Source: Blautia hominis
Lineage (GTDB): Bacteria; Bacillota; Clostridia; Lachnospirales; Lachnospiraceae
Assembly (NCBI GenBank): GCA_002270465.1
Contig: NQOF01000011.1
Span: 47,438 to 111,437, forward strand
Length of the DNA stretch: 64,000 bases
Reading direction: 5' to 3'
The translations under genes and the position numbers were made by a program. Position 1 is the first letter of the stretch. Every line of letters begins with the position of its first letter. The notes under the pieces were generated by a model. It worked only from the letters and a program-made list of their open reading frames with translations. It was not told the origin of the DNA and did no database searches. Positions 9,161 through 17,878 of the stretch are shown piece by piece.

Positions 9161-10275
9161 GTGAAAAAAAATACGAAAATATTTATGTACTGATCGCGGC
9201 TGCCGGTTGTTCCCGGCGCATGAAGCAGTTTAAGCCGCTGCTGCCGCTGCATGACATGTGTATTCTGGAGTCCACCCTGAAGAATTTTCAGGATGCGGGA
9301 CTGCACAATATTATAACTGTTGTGGGATACCGGAAACAAAAGATGATTCCCATTCTAAAAAAAGCCGGTGTCCTTATTGTGGAAAATAACGCCTATGATG
9401 AGACAGACATGCTGGAGTCCATACGTCTCGGACTGCAGTCCGTCCCGCCCTGGGCCGATGCCGTATTTCTATGCCCTGCTGATGTGGCCCTTGTGTCCCC
9501 TTTTACCGTACAGGAACTCATTGCACATCACAGGGCATTTCCGTCTTCTGTTCTGCTGCCTGCTTATCACGGGGAATGCGGGCACCCGCCCCTTTTTACC
9601 AGGCCTGTCATGGAGGCCCTGACTCACTACAAGGGGGACAAGGGGATGCGCGGTGTGCTGGAGATGTTTCAGGATGACACAGAGATCCTTGAAGTACCTG
9701 ATCCGGAGATCCTGGAGGATGCAGACCTGCCCAAGGACTATGAACGCCTGAAGGCTGCCGCAAAGAACAGGGCAGTTCCCAGCGTCCGGGTGTGTGAGGA
9801 TATATGGGATTACGTGAAGACGCCCTCCCGGGTCCGGGCGCACTGCAGAGCGGTGGAGAGAACCGCACTGAAACTTGCAGAAGCATATGAAGCCCGACAC
9901 GATAGCCGGAGCAGCAGCCTTATAGATATTACGGTGCTGTCAAGGGCGGCACTTCTGCATGATATGCTGAAAACACAGCCACACCATGCCAAAGCCGCTG
10001 CGGACATGCTGGAACTTATGGGATACTGCGGTGTGGCCGGATGTGTGCGGTACCACAAACAGCTTCCCACGCATTTTCGGGACACTGTGAATGAAACCAC
10101 CCTGCTCTATCTGGCTGACCGGCTGGTGATCGAGGACAGAAGTGTAAGTCTTACGGAACGTTTCCTGCAGAAGAAGGCAGGATTTACTGGAAATACGGAG
10201 GCACTGGAATGTCTGGAAAGAGACAGGAAAACCGCGGAACATCTGTATGAATTGATAAGGGGTGAAAAGCCATGA
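9157..10275 (+). CDS. MocA-like nucleotidyltransferase fused to HD domain (DVU_1551-like)
   Basis: A 372-residue two-domain protein. Residues 1-195 are a MobA/MocA-type NTP transferase: LIAAAGCSRRMKQFKPLLP is the nucleotide-binding loop with Lys, FLCPADVALV carries the metal-binding Asp, and GHPPLF follows. Residues 205-372 form an HD-type phosphohydrolase-like domain (His in RVRAHCRAVE, then LLHDMLK, then YHKQL). MocA makes molybdopterin cytosine dinucleotide, the cofactor form of D. gigas Mop, so an MCD role for the first gene's enzyme is a strong inference. The start is TTG, overlapping the preceding TGA, with a weak ribosome site. The stop overlaps the next ATG. Confidence 0.85.
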   Translation: MSEKKYENIYVLIAAAGCSRRMKQFKPLLPLHDMCILESTLKNFQDAGLHNIITVVGYRKQKMIPILKKAGVLIVENNAYDETDMLESIRLGLQSVPPWADAVFLCPADVALVSPFTVQELIAHHRAFPSSVLLPAYHGECGHPPLFTRPVMEALTHYKGDKGMRGVLEMFQDDTEILEVPDPEILEDADLPKDYERLKAAAKNRAVPSVRVCEDIWDYVKTPSRVRAHCRAVERTALKLAEAYEARHDSRSSSLIDITVLSRAALLHDMLKTQPHHAKAAADMLELMGYCGVAGCVRYHKQLPTHFRDTVNETTLLYLADRLVIEDRSVSLTERFLQKKAGFTGNTEALECLERDRKTAEHLYELIRGEKP

Positions 10276-11396
10276 TCTATCTGAACAACTCTGCAACCTC
10301 ATTTCCAAAACCGCCTGCATACGCGGACGCCTGGGCCAAGACCGCAGGAAAAATACCGGGGCACGGAGTCCGTTCCACGTACCGTGAGGGAAAAGAAAAT
10401 ACATCATGCCGCCAGCGTCTGGCAAAGATGCTGGGTATTGATGACAGCAGACAAATCATATACACACTGAACGCCACTCACGCCCTGAATATGGGGCTGC
10501 TGGGCTTCCCCTGGGCGCCGGGTGATGTGGTCCTGACAAGCCGGGCTGAACATAACTCTGTACTGCGTCCTCTTTACTTTCTGCAGAAAAAGGGCCTTAT
10601 CCGTTATTATGAGCTGGATACAGACAGAAGCGGACGGCTGGACATGGCAGTTTACCGTGAAGCCCTGAAAACCCTTCATCCCCGTATGGTCGTGATCACC
10701 CATGCCTCCAATGTGACCGGAGCCGTGAATGATATTCCCGTTATTGCCGGGGAAGCCAAAAAAGCCGGGGCCGCGGTCTTTTTGGACGCTGCACAGACAG
10801 CCGGGCTGATACCGGTCCTGCCTGCCTTATGGGGTGTGGATATGGCTGCGCTCACAGGGCACAAATATCTTCTGGGACCACAGGGTACCGGAGCGCTGTA
10901 TGTCTCCCGTGATATAACTCTTCAACCTGTTTATACAGGAGGCACCGGCATCCATTCGGATCTGGACGAGATGCCGGAGGAATATCCCATTCGGCTGGAG
11001 GCAGGCACCCAGAATGAACAGGGCATGGAAGTGCTGGGGGAAATGCTTGCCTGGGCAGAAGAACATCCCTTCAACCCGGGGCAGATACTGGACTATTCTT
11101 ATATGCTGGAAGACACGCTGAAGGGGCTTGGATGTTCTGTAGTTCCGGTATCCGGAAACCGCACGCCTGTGGTAACTTTTACTTCGCCAGACTATTCACC
11201 TGCTGATATCGGGGATATGTTAAGCGGCAGCTTTGACATTATCTGCCGCACCGGACTTCACTGTGCCCCACATATTTTCCCCTGTATAGGAGCAGGAAGG
11301 GATGGGACGGTGCGGTTCAGCCTGTCCAGATTCACTTCACTGATGGAGGTTCAGGAGGTCATAGGGGTGTTAAAGGAGATTTTCAATGGGAATTAA
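10272..11396 (+). CDS. Class V aminotransferase-fold PLP enzyme, cysteine-desulfurase-like
   Basis: A 374-residue fold-type I PLP enzyme. The opening YLNNSATSFPKP, the AEHNSVLRP segment, FLDAAQTAG (PLP-Asp) and LTGHKYLLGPQGTG (Schiff-base Lys) are those of the cysteine desulfurase / selenocysteine lyase branch. A possible catalytic Cys lies in CRTGLHCAPH near residue 330. In this context it could supply the terminal sulfido ligand of the molybdenum centre or sulfur for an Fe-S cluster; that is inference. Start and stop overlap both neighbours, so the operon is tightly coupled. Confidence 0.85.
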   Translation: MIYLNNSATSFPKPPAYADAWAKTAGKIPGHGVRSTYREGKENTSCRQRLAKMLGIDDSRQIIYTLNATHALNMGLLGFPWAPGDVVLTSRAEHNSVLRPLYFLQKKGLIRYYELDTDRSGRLDMAVYREALKTLHPRMVVITHASNVTGAVNDIPVIAGEAKKAGAAVFLDAAQTAGLIPVLPALWGVDMAALTGHKYLLGPQGTGALYVSRDITLQPVYTGGTGIHSDLDEMPEEYPIRLEAGTQNEQGMEVLGEMLAWAEEHPFNPGQILDYSYMLEDTLKGLGCSVVPVSGNRTPVVTFTSPDYSPADIGDMLSGSFDIICRTGLHCAPHIFPCIGAGRDGTVRFSLSRFTSLMEVQEVIGVLKEIFNGN

Positions 11397-13368
11397 AATA
11401 CTGGACTGCCAAAGGGCAGATAACTGTTTTGCAGATGCCAAATCTTACGCCTATACACTCTCTTCCCCTGTGGATGACCGTCTCTTAAAGCTTCTGTCCG
11501 GCTGGGGAAGGATGAAGGTGCGCAAAGATTTCAGAAGGCCGTTCTTCACGCTGGACACAGACCAAGGGATCCGGGTGAAGGGGATTCTCAATGAACCTAT
11601 CATTAAGGCCGGATTTTCCGGGGATGACTGGGAGGAAATGAAGATGGAGTTTGAAAAACGGCTGTGTGGTTGTGAGGACTCTGCTGAAGGCTGTGAAGGC
11701 TTAGGAGAATGCTATGGCGGTGCTGCGGATTGCCGTGATGGGACTATAGAAGGCTGTGATGGGACTGCGGATCGCTGTGGCGGTGCTGCGGATTGCTGTA
11801 ATGGGACTGCCGAAAACTGTGATGAGACTGCGGATCGCTGTGGCGGTGCTGCGGATTGCTGTAATGGGACTGTCGAAGACTGTGATGGGACTGCGAATTG
11901 CTGTGATGGGACTGCGGATTGCTGTGATGGGACTGCGGATTGCTGTGATGGGACTGCGGATTGCTGTGATGGGACTAAACAGGGCATTCTGGGATATACA
12001 GAGAGTGTCTGCCCTGTCTGTCTTAAAAAGCTGGAAGCCCGGAAGGTGCGGACAGGGAATCAGGTGTTTTTGGAAAAATCCTGCCCGGAGCATGGTGATT
12101 TCCGCGCGCTTATCTGGAATGGTGCCCCTGCCTATGAGACCTTTGACAGAGAACGCTGTTTTGTATCCCCTGTGGCACCTGCTGTCAAAGCAGACAAAGG
12201 CTGTCCCGATGACTGCGGGCTCTGTGCCCAGCACAGACAGCGTACCTGCTGTGTGCTGCTGGAGGTGACGAACCGCTGTAACCTGGAATGTCCTGTATGC
12301 TTTGCCTCCTCCCGGGCCGAAACAGATGCGCAAACGGCAGGGTCCGAAAATGAACCTGACATGGAAAATATCCAGCATCGTTTTGAGGCCATGATGAGCA
12401 TGGGCGGACCCTTTAATATCCAGCTTTCCGGCGGGGAACCTACTATGCGCAATGACCTGGCAGATATTATCCGTATGGGTAAGGAGACAGGATTTCCATT
12501 TTTCCAGCTCAATACAAACGGAATCCGGATCGGGAAAGATCTTGCTTATTTGAAGGAATTAGCAGATGCTGGACTTGACTGTGTGTTTCTGCAGTTTGAC
12601 GGACTGAGGGAGGAGACGTACAGGGCACTTCGGGGCCGGGAACTCCTGAAAGAAAAAATGGATGCCATTGCGGCCTGTGAACGTGCCCGTGTGGGGGTTG
12701 TACTGGTACCTGTGATTGTTCCGGGGATCAATGACGGGGAGGTGGGGGATATCCTTAACTTCGCGCTGGAACATATGCCGGCTGTGAGAGGCGTACACTT
12801 TCAGCCTGCCAGCCAGTTCGGCAGATATGACCCCCTGCTTTCCAAGAAGCATTTTACCCTGCCTGACCTGCTTCGGGCCATCGAGACCCAGACCGGGGGA
12901 AAGATGAAGGCAGAACATTTTTCACCGGGAAATGCGGAAAATCCTTACTGCTCCTTCAGCGGAAATTTCATACTCCGAAAAGACGGAACTCTGCAGCCGT
13001 GGCGTAAGGAAAAGACCTGTGGATGCGGCACCAAGGACGCTTCCCGGAAAGCCAGGGAATTTGTAGCAAGGCAGTGGGCAGCTCCCTCTGAACCATGCTG
13101 CTGTTCTGATTCACCGTTTCACAGTAGATCGACCTGTTGTGACACCAGTTCACTTGATGATTTTCTGGAACGCCTGGAACATGATACCCTGGCAGTATCG
13201 GCCATGGGCTTTATGGATGCCTGGACCCTGGACCTGGATCGGTTAAAGGAGTGCTATATCCATGTGGTCACAGGGGAAGAACCGGTTCGTCTGATCCCAT
13301 TTTGCGCCTATAATCTGACTGCACAGGACGGGACCTGCAAACATAGGGGACATGAGAAAGGAAACTGA
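11386..13368 (+). CDS. Radical SAM protein, TrsS-like, with N-terminal extension and Cys-rich heptad repeat
   Basis: A 660-residue radical SAM enzyme. Residues 1-93 are an uncharacterised N-terminal domain. Residues 94-198 are fifteen imperfect Cys-containing heptads. A CPVCL...CPEHG metal-binding module follows at about 206-235. The radical SAM cluster CX3CX2C is Cys298, 302 and 305 (NRCNLECPVCF), with SGGEPTM after it. The C-terminal ~200 residues have more Cys clusters (KTCGCG, EPCCCSD, STCC) and end in an FCAYNLT segment typical of this family. Some family members are selenoproteins; no in-frame TGA is visible here, so this is a Cys form. The start has AAAGGAG. The substrate is unknown; the operon suggests cofactor or protein maturation for the Mo enzyme. 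Confidence 0.85.
   Translation: MGIKILDCQRADNCFADAKSYAYTLSSPVDDRLLKLLSGWGRMKVRKDFRRPFFTLDTDQGIRVKGILNEPIIKAGFSGDDWEEMKMEFEKRLCGCEDSAEGCEGLGECYGGAADCRDGTIEGCDGTADRCGGAADCCNGTAENCDETADRCGGAADCCNGTVEDCDGTANCCDGTADCCDGTADCCDGTADCCDGTKQGILGYTESVCPVCLKKLEARKVRTGNQVFLEKSCPEHGDFRALIWNGAPAYETFDRERCFVSPVAPAVKADKGCPDDCGLCAQHRQRTCCVLLEVTNRCNLECPVCFASSRAETDAQTAGSENEPDMENIQHRFEAMMSMGGPFNIQLSGGEPTMRNDLADIIRMGKETGFPFFQLNTNGIRIGKDLAYLKELADAGLDCVFLQFDGLREETYRALRGRELLKEKMDAIAACERARVGVVLVPVIVPGINDGEVGDILNFALEHMPAVRGVHFQPASQFGRYDPLLSKKHFTLPDLLRAIETQTGGKMKAEHFSPGNAENPYCSFSGNFILRKDGTLQPWRKEKTCGCGTKDASRKAREFVARQWAAPSEPCCCSDSPFHSRSTCCDTSSLDDFLERLEHDTLAVSAMGFMDAWTLDLDRLKECYIHVVTGEEPVRLIPFCAYNLTAQDGTCKHRGHEKGN
11665..11979 (+). 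repeat. 21-bp coding tandem repeat encoding Cys-rich heptads
   Basis: Fifteen imperfect 21-bp units inside the radical SAM gene. The last four units (11896-11979) are nearly identical and read [DN]CCDGT[AK]; earlier units drift to EGCDGTA, DRCGGAA and DCCNGTA. The units encode 22 Cys in 105 residues. Because the unit is a multiple of three, copy-number change would keep the frame. Confidence 0.9.
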
Positions 13369-13370
13369 AA

Positions 13371-14651
13371 ATGCCCATAAAAACATGTGTGTTAGATGAC
13401 TGGATAGCGAAAAAAGAAAATATCACCCTTTCTTCCCGAAAGGAATTAAATAGCTGGCATCTGGAAAGAATACGTGCTCTGCTTTCCTTTGCGGGGGAGA
13501 ACAGCCCCTGGTACAGAAAAAAATTGACCGGATTCCCTCTGCCAAGATCCCTGGAGGCGTTCGCATCCTTTCCCACAATGGACGGAACGGATTTAACTGA
13601 CGCCGGACTGTCCCTGCTGTGTGTTTCACAGGGGGAGATCAGCCGGGTAGTTACTTTGCATACTTCAGGTACGGAGGGGCTGCCTAAACGTATTTTTTAT
13701 ACGGCTTCTGACCAGGAACTGACCGTGGATTTTTTTCATCACGGAATGGCTGGGCTGACAAAAGCGGAGGAAACTGTGATGGTATTCCTGCCCTTTAAAA
13801 AGAAAGGAAGCGTGGGGGATTTACTCATGCAGGGGCTTAGGCGGCTGGGCGCATATCCCATTGGCTTCGGAATCATAAGCAGCATGGAGGACTGCGCGGC
13901 TCGCTTACTTGAAAGGCAGGTCTCCTGTGCCGTGGGAATTCCGGTTCAATTTCTGGCACTGGCGGAATACTGCAGGCAGCAGCATATAAAGCTGCCTTTG
14001 AAAACTGTGCTTTTAAGTACCGATCACCTGCCGCTTCCGGTGCGGGAGAGAATATCCTCCGGTCTTGGATGTGAGGTATTTGATCATTTCGGCATGACAG
14101 AGACAGGACTTGGAGGTGCCCTGGAGTGCAGCGTACATAAGGGAATGCATATCCGGGAAAACGATATTTATGCGGAGATCCTGCATCCGGTCACACATGA
14201 GGTCCTAAAAGACGGTTCGTGGGGTGAACTTGCAGTCACTACGTTTACCAGAAGGGGTATGCCTCTTCTGCGATACCGCACCGGGGATCTTGCCAGGTTC
14301 CTTCCCGGTTCCTGTGCCTGCGGAAGTGTATTAAAACGTCTGGAATGCGGAGGGAGGATCAGTGAGAACGGCCTGACCGTAAAACTGGATGAGGCCTTGT
14401 TCTCCATAGATACTCTGGTTGATTATGAAGCGGAATATGAACCGATGGAAAAAATGCTTTCCCTGAAACTGAAATTTATGGGAGACGGATTCCGTGGAGA
14501 TCAGGCAAATATTGAAATGAAAGTAAAAAGGGCAGTCTTTGAACAGGGACTAAATGTGGTTTTTGAAAAGATACTGGTATCCTATTACAGCGTGGATAGA
14601 TTTTTAGATGCTTATGCAGGAAAAAGGAGCATTAAGATAAGGGGGAAGTGA
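13371..14651 (+). CDS. AMP-dependent (phenylacetate-CoA-ligase-like) acyl-CoA ligase, DVU_1553-like
   Basis: A 426-residue adenylate-forming enzyme. The P-loop is TSGTEGLPKRI near residue 96. The A5-type motif DHFGMTETG is near 240 and YRTGDLARF near 300, ending in a short C-terminal lid. It is shorter than typical acyl-CoA synthetases and resembles the PaaK branch. It would activate a carboxylate as an acyl-adenylate, perhaps for CoA or amine transfer; the substrate is unknown. AAAGGAAAC precedes the ATG, which lies two bases after the radical SAM stop. Confidence 0.82.
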   Translation: MPIKTCVLDDWIAKKENITLSSRKELNSWHLERIRALLSFAGENSPWYRKKLTGFPLPRSLEAFASFPTMDGTDLTDAGLSLLCVSQGEISRVVTLHTSGTEGLPKRIFYTASDQELTVDFFHHGMAGLTKAEETVMVFLPFKKKGSVGDLLMQGLRRLGAYPIGFGIISSMEDCAARLLERQVSCAVGIPVQFLALAEYCRQQHIKLPLKTVLLSTDHLPLPVRERISSGLGCEVFDHFGMTETGLGGALECSVHKGMHIRENDIYAEILHPVTHEVLKDGSWGELAVTTFTRRGMPLLRYRTGDLARFLPGSCACGSVLKRLECGGRISENGLTVKLDEALFSIDTLVDYEAEYEPMEKMLSLKLKFMGDGFRGDQANIEMKVKRAVFEQGLNVVFEKILVSYYSVDRFLDAYAGKRSIKIRGK

Positions 14652-15238
14652 TGAGGCTTATTTTTATGCGGCACGGTATTCCCGATCTTATGTACGGGAA
14701 CGGAAAATGTACAGGACAGGCAAAATGTGTGGGACAGACCAATTATCCCCTGTCGGCAGCCGGATGCAGCAAGATAGAGAAAAGCGCTCTGGAGCTGAAA
14801 GAGAATAATACTCCTCATGTGATTTACAGCAGCCCTCTGCTGCGCTGTGTACAGAGTTCCTGTATACTGAGGCCGTTTTTTGATTGTGGGATTTATTTTG
14901 CCCAAGGCCTGGCGGAGATTTATATGGGAGAATGGGAAAATCTGCTTTTTTCTGAGATAAAAGCCAGATACCCGCAGGAGTATCACAGACGGGGGTGTGC
15001 AATGGGAGATTATTGTGTGCCGGGCGGAGAATCCTTCCGGGAGGTCCAGATGCGGGCGGCGGTGGTTGTTCGCCAGGCTGCAGCGGATGCAGCGGCGGAT
15101 GATACGATTCTCTTTGTAACCCATATAGGGGTGATACGAAGCCTGTTGTGTCTGTATGAGGACAGGCCCCTTGCAGATTTGTTTGAATACTCCCTGGATT
15201 ACGGCGAATTTGTGGAAGTGTCTCCATCCGTTTTTTAA
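14651..15238 (+). CDS. Histidine phosphatase family protein (DVU_1554-like / CobC-like)
   Basis: A 195-residue phosphoglycerate-mutase-fold phosphatase. It has the RHG motif at LIFMRHGIP, VIYSSPLLRCVQ with the second catalytic Arg, GEWEN with the acid Glu, and VTHIGVIRS with the second His. This resembles alpha-ribazole phosphatase. The ATG overlaps the previous TGA (TGATG) and has AGGGGGAAG upstream. It is the last gene of the oxidoreductase operon, with a hairpin terminator directly after the stop. A dephosphorylation step in nucleotide-loop or cofactor assembly is plausible but unproven. Confidence 0.83.
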   Translation: MRLIFMRHGIPDLMYGNGKCTGQAKCVGQTNYPLSAAGCSKIEKSALELKENNTPHVIYSSPLLRCVQSSCILRPFFDCGIYFAQGLAEIYMGEWENLLFSEIKARYPQEYHRRGCAMGDYCVPGGESFREVQMRAAVVVRQAAADAAADDTILFVTHIGVIRSLLCLYEDRPLADLFEYSLDYGEFVEVSPSVF

Positions 15239-15280
15239 ATACGGCGGCAGCGTCAGTATATCCGCCGCTGTCGTATTTCT
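15237..15280 (+). terminator. Terminator-like hairpin after the oxidoreductase operon
   Basis: A 16-bp stem (15237-15252 with 15263-15278; two G-U pairs and one A-C mismatch) with a 10-base loop, starting at the phosphatase stop codon. Only a weak T-rich stretch follows. The 3' arm merges with the first unit of the 18-bp repeat array. Confidence 0.55.
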
Positions 15281-15522
15281 ATATTTCGCCGTATTTCTAT
15301 CTTTCACCGTATTTCTATATCTCACCGCATTTCTATATCCCACCGCATTTCTATATCTTAACGCATTTCTATATTTCAACGCACTGCTATATCTCAACGC
15401 ATTTCTATATCTCAACGCATTTCTACATCTCAACGCATTTCTATATCTCAACGCATTTCTATATCTCAACGCATTTCTATATCTCAACGCATTTCTATAT
15501 CTCACCATATTTCTATATCTCT
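15273..15522. repeat. 18-bp tandem repeat array, 14 units
   Basis: Fourteen head-to-tail units of 18 bp (consensus GCATTTCTATATCTCAAC) with no spacers. Units 6-12 are nearly identical while both edges are degenerate. The array fills the convergent gap between the phosphatase and the IlvD/Edd gene. Long open frames on both strands here are a by-product of the repeat period. Confidence 0.95.
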
Positions 15523-15529
15523 TGGTATT

Positions 15530-17260
15530 TTATACTTCCTCATATCCCGCGCCTTTCATGGCTGAAATGGCATGGCTTGTATAGCGGCCAAACAATCCTT
15601 TTCTTTTTGGACGGGGAAGGATGCCGGACTCTGACCGTTTTTTCAGGACTGCTTCTATCTCTTCCCGGGGAAGTTCTTTTCCCCGTATGCCCACAACATC
15701 CAAGCTTCTGTTCTGTACGCTATATTTCAGTATATCTCCTGTCTCTATAAAAGCCAGGGGGCCTCCTGCGGCTGCCTCGGGGGAAACATGACCGATGGCG
15801 GCACCTCTTGTGGCGCCCGAGAATCGTCCGTCTGTTACCAGGGCAACTGTGCCGTTGAGACGCTCATCGCAGACAATGGCTTCTGTTGTCATCAGCATTT
15901 CCGGCATACCGCTTCCTCTTGGTCCTTCGTAGCGGATAACAAGAATGTCTCCCGGGTCCACCTGTCCGTCCACAACTGCCTGGTAGGCATCTTCCTCACG
16001 GTTGTATACCTTTGCCGGGCCAATGTGCTCCCGCATAGTTTCGATGCAGGCTGAATACTTGATCACTGCGCCTTCCGGTGCCAGATTGCCCTTTAAGATG
16101 GCAATGGAGCCTTTTTCCTCCGCTTTCTCCACAGGGAAAATGACCTGGTCACGTTCCAGACTATAATTGTGAAGATAACCCAGGTTACGGGCAAAAAAAT
16201 TGTCTTTTTCCAAATCTTCCAGATTCTCACCCAGCGTTTTGCCTGTGACAGTCATCACATCAAGATGCAGCATGTCCTTTAAGTAAATCTGGACCATGGG
16301 GATTCCTCCGGCAAACCAGAAGGATTCCGTCAGGTGCTGACCGCTTGGATTGATATTGCCAATATGGGGCACTTTGTGGTTCAGGTCATCGAAAAGTTCC
16401 GGCTCCAGCGTGATCCCCAATTCCCTTGCTATGGAAGGAAGGTGGATCGTGGCATTGGTGGAGCCTCCGATGGCACTGTGAATGATGATGGCATTTTCAA
16501 ATGCCTCTCTTGTCATGATGGCTCCTGCCGTAATATCACGCTCTGCCAGCTCCATGATCTTTCGTCCCGCCTTTCTGGAATAGGCGAAAATATCACGCAT
16601 AGTAGCCGGCATAACGGCAGTTCCGGGAAGCGCCATACCCAGAGCCTCCGCCATACACTGCATCGTGCTGGCAGTTCCCAGGAAGGTACAAGCCCCACAG
16701 GACGGGCAGCCTGTAAGTTTGTAATCTCTGATCTCCTGCTCTGTGACAGCCCCTTCACGCTTTTGCCGCAGAGAAATGTCTCCGGCAACCAAAGATGTAG
16801 TCATATCCGGGCCGGGGCGCATACTGCCTCCCGGAATAAAGATTGTAGGCATGTCCAGACGGGCCGCTGCTTTTAACTGGGCAGGAATAGACTTGTCGCA
16901 GGAGGCGGAAAGGATCATACCGTCCCATGGATATACGCAGCCGTGTACCTCAATCATATCGCAGATGGCTTCACGGGAAGCCAAAATGTAATTCATGCCG
17001 TCGTGGCCCTGGGCACATCCGTCACAGATATCTGTAGTGTGATATTGAGCCGGATAGCCGCCTTTTTCAAATACCCCGTATTTTGCCTGTTCCATGAGGC
17101 CGGACAGGTGGGTGCTGCCGGGATGACTGTCTCCGAAGACATCTTCCAGCAGGATCTGCGGTTTTTTTATGTCCTCCTCATCCCATCCTGAGCCCATCTG
17201 CAGGGCGTCAAACTGGGACCAGAGAAGACGCTGGGGAGCACTTTTTTGTTTGTGGTTCAT
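15530..17260 (-). CDS. IlvD/Edd family dehydratase (dihydroxy-acid or sugar-acid dehydratase)
   Basis: A 576-residue Fe-S dehydratase. Cluster-ligand Cys lie in [21 protein letters not shown] and [17 protein letters not shown]. The family blocks IPGGSM and [11 protein letters not shown] are present, as is a C-terminal swivelling domain. The N-terminus lacks the usual RS/HG/RA block of biosynthetic IlvD, so a sugar-acid substrate (xylonate, gluconate or galactonate type) is as likely as 2,3-dihydroxy-isovalerate. It stands alone, convergent with the upstream operon. Upstream is only a weak ribosome site (GAAGGGAT) at longer spacing. The gene ends eight bases beyond the 18-bp repeat array. Confidence 0.85.
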   Translation of the reverse strand: MNHKQKSAPQRLLWSQFDALQMGSGWDEEDIKKPQILLEDVFGDSHPGSTHLSGLMEQAKYGVFEKGGYPAQYHTTDICDGCAQGHDGMNYILASREAICDMIEVHGCVYPWDGMILSASCDKSIPAQLKAAARLDMPTIFIPGGSMRPGPDMTTSLVAGDISLRQKREGAVTEQEIRDYKLTGCPSCGACTFLGTASTMQCMAEALGMALPGTAVMPATMRDIFAYSRKAGRKIMELAERDITAGAIMTREAFENAIIIHSAIGGSTNATIHLPSIARELGITLEPELFDDLNHKVPHIGNINPSGQHLTESFWFAGGIPMVQIYLKDMLHLDVMTVTGKTLGENLEDLEKDNFFARNLGYLHNYSLERDQVIFPVEKAEEKGSIAILKGNLAPEGAVIKYSACIETMREHIGPAKVYNREEDAYQAVVDGQVDPGDILVIRYEGPRGSGMPEMLMTTEAIVCDERLNGTVALVTDGRFSGATRGAAIGHVSPEAAAGGPLAFIETGDILKYSVQNRSLDVVGIRGKELPREEIEAVLKKRSESGILPRPKRKGLFGRYTSHAISAMKGAGYEEV

Positions 17261-17357
17261 AGTGTGTTATGTATCCCTTCTTTATAGATTATTTGATGAT
17301 TTCATATTACAACTTTTTGGGGGATTTGACTACTGTTAATTGAGAGAACGATGAAGT

Positions 17358-17405
17358 ACAAAAGCCGCGGAACGAAGACGAATCTCTTTGTTCCGCGGCT
17401 TTTGT
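17358..17405. terminator. Strong bidirectional terminator
   Basis: A 16-bp perfect stem, ACAAAAGCCGCGGAAC / GTTCCGCGGCTTTTGT, with a 16-base loop. A/T runs flank both sides. On the minus strand it ends the surface-fibre locus downstream of the 141-residue gene. Confidence 0.9.
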
Positions 17406-17432
17406 AAATATATAAGGAGGTTTTTATCAAGC

Positions 17433-17858
17433 TTACTTTAAGCGTTTTCTGACTACAAATTCCCTTGCTCCGGCTATAAGCAAAACACCTGCAAAAACTC
17501 CTACACACAGAAGACCCGTATAGTCGTTTTTTGTTATGTTTTCCCCTTCATCCAGGGGTACCTGCTCACCGTTGATCGTAACTGTTTTCCTGTTATCTGT
17601 ATCTTCTGCAGTGTCCGAATCATCTGCAGACATGGTATTACTTTGCTGCTTATCTTTATCATCCTGAGGGATATTTCCTGTACTTTCCTGTGTCTGTTTT
17701 TCGTCCGTCTCTGTATGGGAAGCTTCTGCCTGCCGGCTCGTGCGGCTGCTTTCGCCGGATAGGCTCTGTTTCGCCTGGGCAATAGTTATGTTTCCCAGGA
17801 TCATGGCAATGCATAATGTGAGCGGTAAGATTTTTTTCCGTAATCTCTTATGTCCCAT
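17433..17858 (-). CDS. Secreted/membrane-anchored hypothetical protein, 141 residues
   Basis: An unrecognised family. It has an N-terminal signal peptide (KKILPLTLCIAMILGNITIAQA). A Ser/Thr/Glu/Asp-rich disordered stalk of about 60 residues follows, then a short TVTINGEQVPLDEGE segment. It ends in a transmembrane helix (GLLCVGVFAGVLLIAGA) and a basic tail (VVRKRLK). There is no LPxTG motif. AAGGAG precedes the ATG at 17858. It is the second gene of a two-gene unit after the 63-residue NATWQG-family gene, mirroring the 69-residue gene plus adhesin pair at 31.2 kb. Confidence 0.75.
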   Translation of the reverse strand: MGHKRLRKKILPLTLCIAMILGNITIAQAKQSLSGESSRTSRQAEASHTETDEKQTQESTGNIPQDDKDKQQSNTMSADDSDTAEDTDNRKTVTINGEQVPLDEGENITKNDYTGLLCVGVFAGVLLIAGAREFVVRKRLK

Positions 17859-17878
17859 AATGCACTCCTTCCCAAGCC

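Noticed and set aside
11701-12378. Minus-strand open frames with ITAIRSP and VPSQQSA repeats
   Set aside because: Antisense shadow of the Cys-heptad repeat in the radical SAM gene; no start signal.
11386-13368. Selenocysteine (TGA) in the radical SAM protein
   Set aside because: Some family members are selenoproteins, but the frame here is continuous with Cys throughout and I see no need for recoding.
14612-15508. Long open frames on both strands rich in YRNALR- or FLYLNA-type repeats
   Set aside because: They arise from the 18-bp array, whose period is a multiple of three; no ribosome sites and they run into real genes.
15273-15522. Possible CRISPR array
   Set aside because: Units are directly adjacent with no unique spacers, and no cas genes are near.
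17261-17357. T-box leader before the IlvD/Edd gene
   Set aside because: Too short, no T-box sequence and no terminator/antiterminator pair upstream of the start.
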